Source: Gymnorhina tibicen (lineage: Eukaryota > Chordata > Aves > Passeriformes > Artamidae). Taken from it: a DNA stretch of 64,000 nt. The DNA is taken from assembly GCA_013399875.1 (NCBI GenBank), contig VXAZ01000981.1:310001-374000 (forward strand), given 5' to 3'. The position numbers and the translations under genes were made by a program. The notes beneath the pieces are model-generated. The model was given only the letters and a program-made list of their open reading frames with translations, had not been told where the DNA came from and ran no database searches. Shown piece by piece: positions 63,765 through 64,000 of the stretch; within the stretch, counting starts at the first letter, position 1, and each line of letters opens with the position of its first letter.

Positions 63765-64000
63765 AGGGAGGTGATTCTCCCTCTCTGCTCCCCCCTTGTG
63801 GGACTTCACCTGGTGTATTGTGTAAAGGTCTGGAGGCCCCAGCACAAGGACGTGGACCTGTTGGAACAGGTCCAGAGGAAGGCTGTGAAGATAATCAGAG
63901 GCATCAGAGCATCTTCCCTTTTAAGGGAGGTTGAGAGGGTTGAAGAAGAAGAGAAGGCTCTGGGGATACCTTGTTGCAGCCTTCTAATCCCTAAAAGGGG
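63765..64000 (+). mobile_element. CR1 LINE fragment running off the window
   Basis: The plus strand carries the typical CR1 3' region: GTCTGGAGGCCCCAGCACAA, GGACCTGTTGGAACAGGTCC, GAGAAGGCTCTGGGGATACC and TTGCAGCCTTCTAATCCCTA. It is cut by the end of the window. It lies in the intron after the putative DTHD1 exon 1. Confidence 0.9.

Noticed and set aside
1..64000. Search for CRISPR arrays, tRNA, rRNA, operons or phage-like modules
   Set aside because: Nothing of the kind is present. The window is ordinary vertebrate intron and intergenic DNA.

Overview
This window is vertebrate nuclear DNA, and the repeats point to a bird, most likely a songbird. It carries CR1 LINE fragments with the typical CR1 reverse transcriptase and 3' tail, several solo endogenous-retrovirus LTRs of avian type, AT-rich introns, short A/C-rich tracts and one CpG island with a 21-base assembly gap. 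There are no bacterial-style genes, CRISPR arrays, rRNA or tRNA genes.

The main gene is ARAP2 on the minus strand (Arf-GAP/Rho-GAP adaptor with SAM, ankyrin and PH domains). Its promoter is the CpG island at about 49.1-49.9 kb. A non-coding exon 1 ends at a GTAAGC donor (last exon base 49373). Exon 2 (43628-42607) holds the start codon and the SAM domain. Seven more coding exons follow downward: 36352-36282, 35338-35271, 30134-30052, 29250-28894, 25797-25728, 18532-18412 and 15708-15527. All eight coding exons join in one open frame with matching splice phases. They give the first 605 codons: SAM, a fast-evolving linker, a complete first PH domain and the start of the second. The remaining PH, Arf-GAP, ankyrin, Rho-GAP and RA parts lie beyond position 1. 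No further ARAP2 exon was seen in 1-15526.

About 13 kb upstream, on the plus strand and divergent from ARAP2, is a first coding exon (62366-62642). By its position next to ARAP2 it is probably DTHD1, but its protein was not recognised on its own. Two RFX X-box-like motifs lie about 180 and 230 bp before its ATG, which would suit a gene of ciliated cells.

Six LTR-derived elements were found. Five have visible target-site duplications: 14156-14434, 18572-19983, 20548-21103 and 30451-30881 with 5-bp duplications (ERVL-like), and 52086-52606 with a 6-bp duplication (ERVK-like). The sixth, at about 62927-63662, is degraded. CR1 fragments lie at 8074-8565, 10951-11066, 55571-55757 and 63765-64000.

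I see no convincing new biological system here. The best leads are the 1.4-kb LTR inserted about 35 bp before an ARAP2 splice acceptor, a 16-A run inside an ARAP2 coding exon, the X-box pair before the putative DTHD1 exon, the small ARAP2 linker exons that are easy to miss, and a possible in-frame N-terminal extension of ARAP2.
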